Shown here: piece by piece, positions 60,869 to 64,000 of the stretch
How the letters are laid out: each line of letters starts with the position of its first letter
Numbering within the stretch: the stretch's first letter is position 1
Source: Chitinophagales bacterium
GTDB lineage: Bacteria > Bacteroidota > Bacteroidia > Chitinophagales > Chitinophagaceae
Assembly: GCA_021323755.1 (NCBI GenBank)
Contig: JAJPKJ010000062.1
Location: 1 to 64,000, forward strand
Length of the DNA stretch: 64,000 bases
Direction of reading: 5' to 3'
Position numbers and translations under genes: made by a program
Notes under the pieces: generated by a model
Seen by the model: only the letters and a program-made list of their open reading frames with translations
Told to the model about the DNA's origin: nothing
Databases searched by the model: none

Positions 60869-61007
60869 CCTTGCCTGTAGTGCCGCCAATCTTCTGTTTA
60901 CAAATTCTGCAAAAAGATTCTGAAATAATAGATTAAATTGCTAATCAGAAAGAATATATCGCCTTTAGATTTTCTTCATTAATTGTTTTCGTCTTAAACT
61001 CCTTATT

Positions 61008-61472
61008 ATGGCATCTATTAATTTAACGATCAATAACAAACCGTACACGGTAGATGTTGATCCGCAAATGCCCCTGCTCTGGGTGTTGCGTGATGTTGTG
61101 GGACTCAAAGGAACAAAATTCGGTTGCGGCATGTCGCTATGCGGCGCTTGCACAGTCCACTTTGACGGTGTGGCCATGAGATCATGCACATTACCTGTAT
61201 CAGCAGCTGCAGGAGCAAAAAACATAACCACGATTGAAGGGATTTCCGAAAATATTGATCACGTCGTTCAAAAAGCGTGGATAGAATTACAGGTGCCGCA
61301 ATGCGGATATTGTCAATCCGGTCAGATCATGTCGGCAGTTTCGTTACTGAAAACAAATCCTAAACCAACAGATGCAGATATTGATGCTGCAATGATGGGT
61401 AACCTTTGTCGGTGCGGAACTTATACCCGCATTCGCAAAGCCATTCATCGTGCATCAGAAATGATGGGGTAA
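61008..61472 (+). CDS. (2Fe-2S)-binding small subunit
   Basis: [53 protein letters not shown]. Confidence 0.95.
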   Translation: MASINLTINNKPYTVDVDPQMPLLWVLRDVVGLKGTKFGCGMSLCGACTVHFDGVAMRSCTLPVSAAAGAKNITTIEGISENIDHVVQKAWIELQVPQCGYCQSGQIMSAVSLLKTNPKPTDADIDAAMMGNLCRCGTYTRIRKAIHRASEMMG

Positions 61473-61503
61473 GATTTTTTCTAAAATTTATTAATAAAAT
61501 ATT

Positions 61504-63699
61504 ATGTCAGAATTACTTATATCAAGACTTTTAAGAAAGGATCGCTCTTCGGGCATTGATCGCCGGAACTTCTTAAAGTTATCCAGCTTAAGTGGCGTAG
61601 CGTTGGTACTTGGATTTTCATCCGGTCCGGACAAAAAGGAATTAATTGCTGTTGGAAATGTTGCCGATTCTTATCAGCTCTCCCCTTATATTATCATTGA
61701 AAAAAGCGGAAAAATAACGCTCATGAACCCTAAGCCAGACATGGGCCAGGGAACTTTCCAATCTGTACCATCGTTGATGGCAGAAGAATTGGAGGTTGCA
61801 TTGGATAGCGTAACCATTTTACAAACAAGCGGAGAAAAACAATTCGGGATGCAGGTTTCGGGTGGCAGTTATTCTGTACGCGGAAATTATAATGAACTTA
61901 GAAAGGTCGGCGCAGCTGCAAAATATATGCTCATTGCTGCTGCCGCCGCCGAATGGAAAGTTCCTGAATCAGAGTGTTACGCGGACAATGGAAGAATTTT
62001 TCATAAACCATCCGGAAAGAATTTTACGTATGGAGAGCTCGCGGAAACCGCCTCCAAATTAACCCCTTCACAAAATCCCCAATTAAAAGATCCAAAGGAT
62101 TTTAAAATACTCGGAAAAAATTATCCCCGTCCGGATGTTCCGCTCAAATCTTCCGGCAGAGCAGTTTTTGGAATCGATGTAGAAGTTCCGGGAATGCTCC
62201 ATGCATCTGTCGAACACAATCCTGTTTTTGGCGGAAAGTTAGTGAGCTATGATGATAGTGAAGCTTTGAAAATAAAAGGTGTTCAAAAAGTTGTACAGAT
62301 ACAACGTATGCTCGGCAAAAATAAATACGACGCTGTTGCCGTTGTTGCAGATAATTATTGGGCTGCCCGACAGGGAAGACTTGCCTTAAAAATAAAATGG
62401 GATAATGGCGAGCTCGAAAAATTTAATTCAAAAGATTATGAACAAGCTTTGCGCAATGCAGCGAATCAGGAAGGTGCAGTAGTGCACGCCGATGGAGACT
62501 TTGATAAATCTTTTGCCGGTGCGCCTGTAAAACTTGAAGCATTTTATGAAACGCCTGTTGTTTCCCATTCGCCAATGGAACCGATGAATTGCGTTGTTAC
62601 GTGGACAGGCGCAGATTCAGTTGAGGTCTGGGTTTCTGCACAGGGACCTGATCTTGTAAAAGATGAATTGGCAAATACACTCAAGATACCCCGCGATAAT
62701 ATTGCAGTGAACATACTATTCAATGGTGGTGCATTTGGAAGAAGGTTATATCCTGATTTTGCTACAGAAACTGCGCACATTTCAAAAGCAGTTGGTAAAC
62801 CCGTGAAATTAGTTTGGACAAGAGAAGATGATACCCAACTAGGACCATTTCGTCCGCTTACATTTTCTGCAATGAAAGCCGGTTTATCAGCAGATGGCAA
62901 ACCGCTGGCATTTCAACATAAAGTAATTGGACCGTCTATTGGTTCAACAATGGATGAAAAAAGAGATAACACGGGGGAAAGCTCGGATATGACAGAGGGG
63001 ATCAGCACACAGAAATATGAATTGCCAAACATGAAAAATGAATACGTGTTTGTTGAAATTCCAATTCCGCTTGCAGCATGGAGATCTGTGACCAGCTCAA
63101 CGGTTGCTTTCGCACATGAATGTTTTATTGATGAGATGGCAGTCAAAGCAAAAAAAGATCCCATGACTTATCGTCTCGAAACCTTACTCACAAAAGATTC
63201 CGATACTAAGAAAGTGTTGACGAAATTAAAAGAGGTCTCTCATTGGGATAAGCCGTTGCCAAAAGGTTGGGGGCGTGGTGTGGCGCAGTATGAATTTTTC
63301 GCAGGCCTGGCTGGTTATGTTGTGGTAGTTTCCAGTAAAAACAATGCAGTAAGAATTGAAAAAGTTTATTCAGTGATTGATTTGGGAACAGTCGTGAACC
63401 CCAATATGACTGCGCTCCAGATCGAAGGCGCGGCAACGATGGCTTTATCCGCTGCGACAAAAAACGGCATCACGTTTAAAAACGGACAAACCGAGCAAAC
63501 CAATTTTCATAATAATCCCATCGTTCGCATTAATGAAATGCCCGAAGTAGAAGTGCACATTCTTGCAGATGGTGGTCCAACGATCAAAGGTGTTGGAGAG
63601 CCTGGCATACCTCCCTTTGCGCCTGCACTGGCTAATGCTATTTTTGCGGCAACCGGAAAAAGAATTCGTCGTATGCCTTTCGATTTGAATAAAATTTAG
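61504..63699 (+). CDS. Xanthine dehydrogenase family molybdopterin-binding subunit (Tat signal)
   Basis: [13 protein letters not shown] Tat motif; [56 protein letters not shown]. Confidence 0.94.
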   Translation: MSELLISRLLRKDRSSGIDRRNFLKLSSLSGVALVLGFSSGPDKKELIAVGNVADSYQLSPYIIIEKSGKITLMNPKPDMGQGTFQSVPSLMAEELEVALDSVTILQTSGEKQFGMQVSGGSYSVRGNYNELRKVGAAAKYMLIAAAAAEWKVPESECYADNGRIFHKPSGKNFTYGELAETASKLTPSQNPQLKDPKDFKILGKNYPRPDVPLKSSGRAVFGIDVEVPGMLHASVEHNPVFGGKLVSYDDSEALKIKGVQKVVQIQRMLGKNKYDAVAVVADNYWAARQGRLALKIKWDNGELEKFNSKDYEQALRNAANQEGAVVHADGDFDKSFAGAPVKLEAFYETPVVSHSPMEPMNCVVTWTGADSVEVWVSAQGPDLVKDELANTLKIPRDNIAVNILFNGGAFGRRLYPDFATETAHISKAVGKPVKLVWTREDDTQLGPFRPLTFSAMKAGLSADGKPLAFQHKVIGPSIGSTMDEKRDNTGESSDMTEGISTQKYELPNMKNEYVFVEIPIPLAAWRSVTSSTVAFAHECFIDEMAVKAKKDPMTYRLETLLTKDSDTKKVLTKLKEVSHWDKPLPKGWGRGVAQYEFFAGLAGYVVVVSSKNNAVRIEKVYSVIDLGTVVNPNMTALQIEGAATMALSAATKNGITFKNGQTEQTNFHNNPIVRINEMPEVEVHILADGGPTIKGVGEPGIPPFAPALANAIFAATGKRIRRMPFDLNKI

Positions 63700-63717
63700 T
63701 TTGATCAAAGACATTTC

Positions 63718-64000
63718 ATGGTCCGTGTTGAAGAAGCAGAAAAAATAATTTTACAGCAATGCAAAGATTTCGAAACAGAAATCATTTCTTTTGATAACTG
63801 TTTAGGAAGAGTGTTAGCTGAAAATATTATTGCTGACAGGGACTTACCTGCCTTTGACAGAGTTACTATGGATGGGATCGCAATTAATCACGAAGCATTC
63901 AGAAACGGTGAGCGATCATTTAAAATAAAGGCCACACAATCCGCCGGAGAAAAGCCAATTGACATAGATGCTGATGATGAATGCATCGAAATAATGACCG
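63718..64000 (+). CDS. moeA: Molybdopterin molybdotransferase MoeA, N-terminal part (runs off window)
   Basis: Own translation: MVRVEEAEKIILQQCKDFETEIISFDNCLGRVLAENIIADRDLPAFDRVTMDGIAINHEAFRNGERSFKIKATQSAGEKPIDIDADDECIEIMT; absent from ORF track because it has no stop in window. Confidence 0.9.
   Translation, partial: MVRVEEAEKIILQQCKDFETEIISFDNCLGRVLAENIIADRDLPAFDRVTMDGIAINHEAFRNGERSFKIKATQSAGEKPIDIDADDECIEIMT

Noticed and set aside
1-64000. CRISPR arrays, tRNA/rRNA genes, transposases, prophage genes and toxin-antitoxin pairs
   Set aside because: None recognised by eye on either strand; absence not verified with tRNAscan, CRISPR or IS finders.

Overview
Chromosomal window from a Bacteroidota genome, probably Chitinophagaceae-like by gene content and TAnnTTTG promoters. 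It holds about 45 supportable protein-coding genes; I saw no rRNA, tRNA or CRISPR array. Left half: an orphan SusC/SusD/DUF1735 nutrient-uptake trio; housekeeping genes (folD, queE, guaB, lnt, def, ruvX, ubiA-like, trmH-like, mutS); a PorE-like OmpA/PD40 protein; and a T9SS type-B cargo protein. Middle: a NUDIX-family regulator divergent from a GH3 gene, followed by a ribokinase / secreted ADP-ribosylglycohydrolase-fold / GRP permease set, then sugar-acid catabolism genes (AraD-type FAH dehydratase, dgoK, KDPG/KDPGal aldolase), a YtrA-type GntR/ABC operon and an orphan CzcA-type RND pump. Right quarter (about 50.7-64 kb): a molybdenum-hydroxylase island with three Tat-exported xanthine-dehydrogenase-family large subunits, two 2Fe-2S subunits, a di-CXXCH cytochrome, XdhC, MoaA, MoaE and the start of MoeA (not in the ORF track). 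The observations I rate highest are: (1) a ModE-type HTH gene broken by one in-frame UAA at a conserved Tyr position, next to a 24-26 bp ModE-box-like palindrome in front of an outer-membrane protein gene; (2) a possible four-gene operon in which two molybdenum catalytic subunits flank a single 2Fe-2S subunit and a cytochrome; (3) (TTTTTAC)n heptad promoter modules at the starts of mutS, a trmH-like gene and an APC permease gene; (4) a cluster of related inverted repeats at 50.07-50.29 kb; (5) a palindrome overlapping the GH3 promoter beside the NUDIX regulator. All function calls are from reading the sequence; no searches were run.
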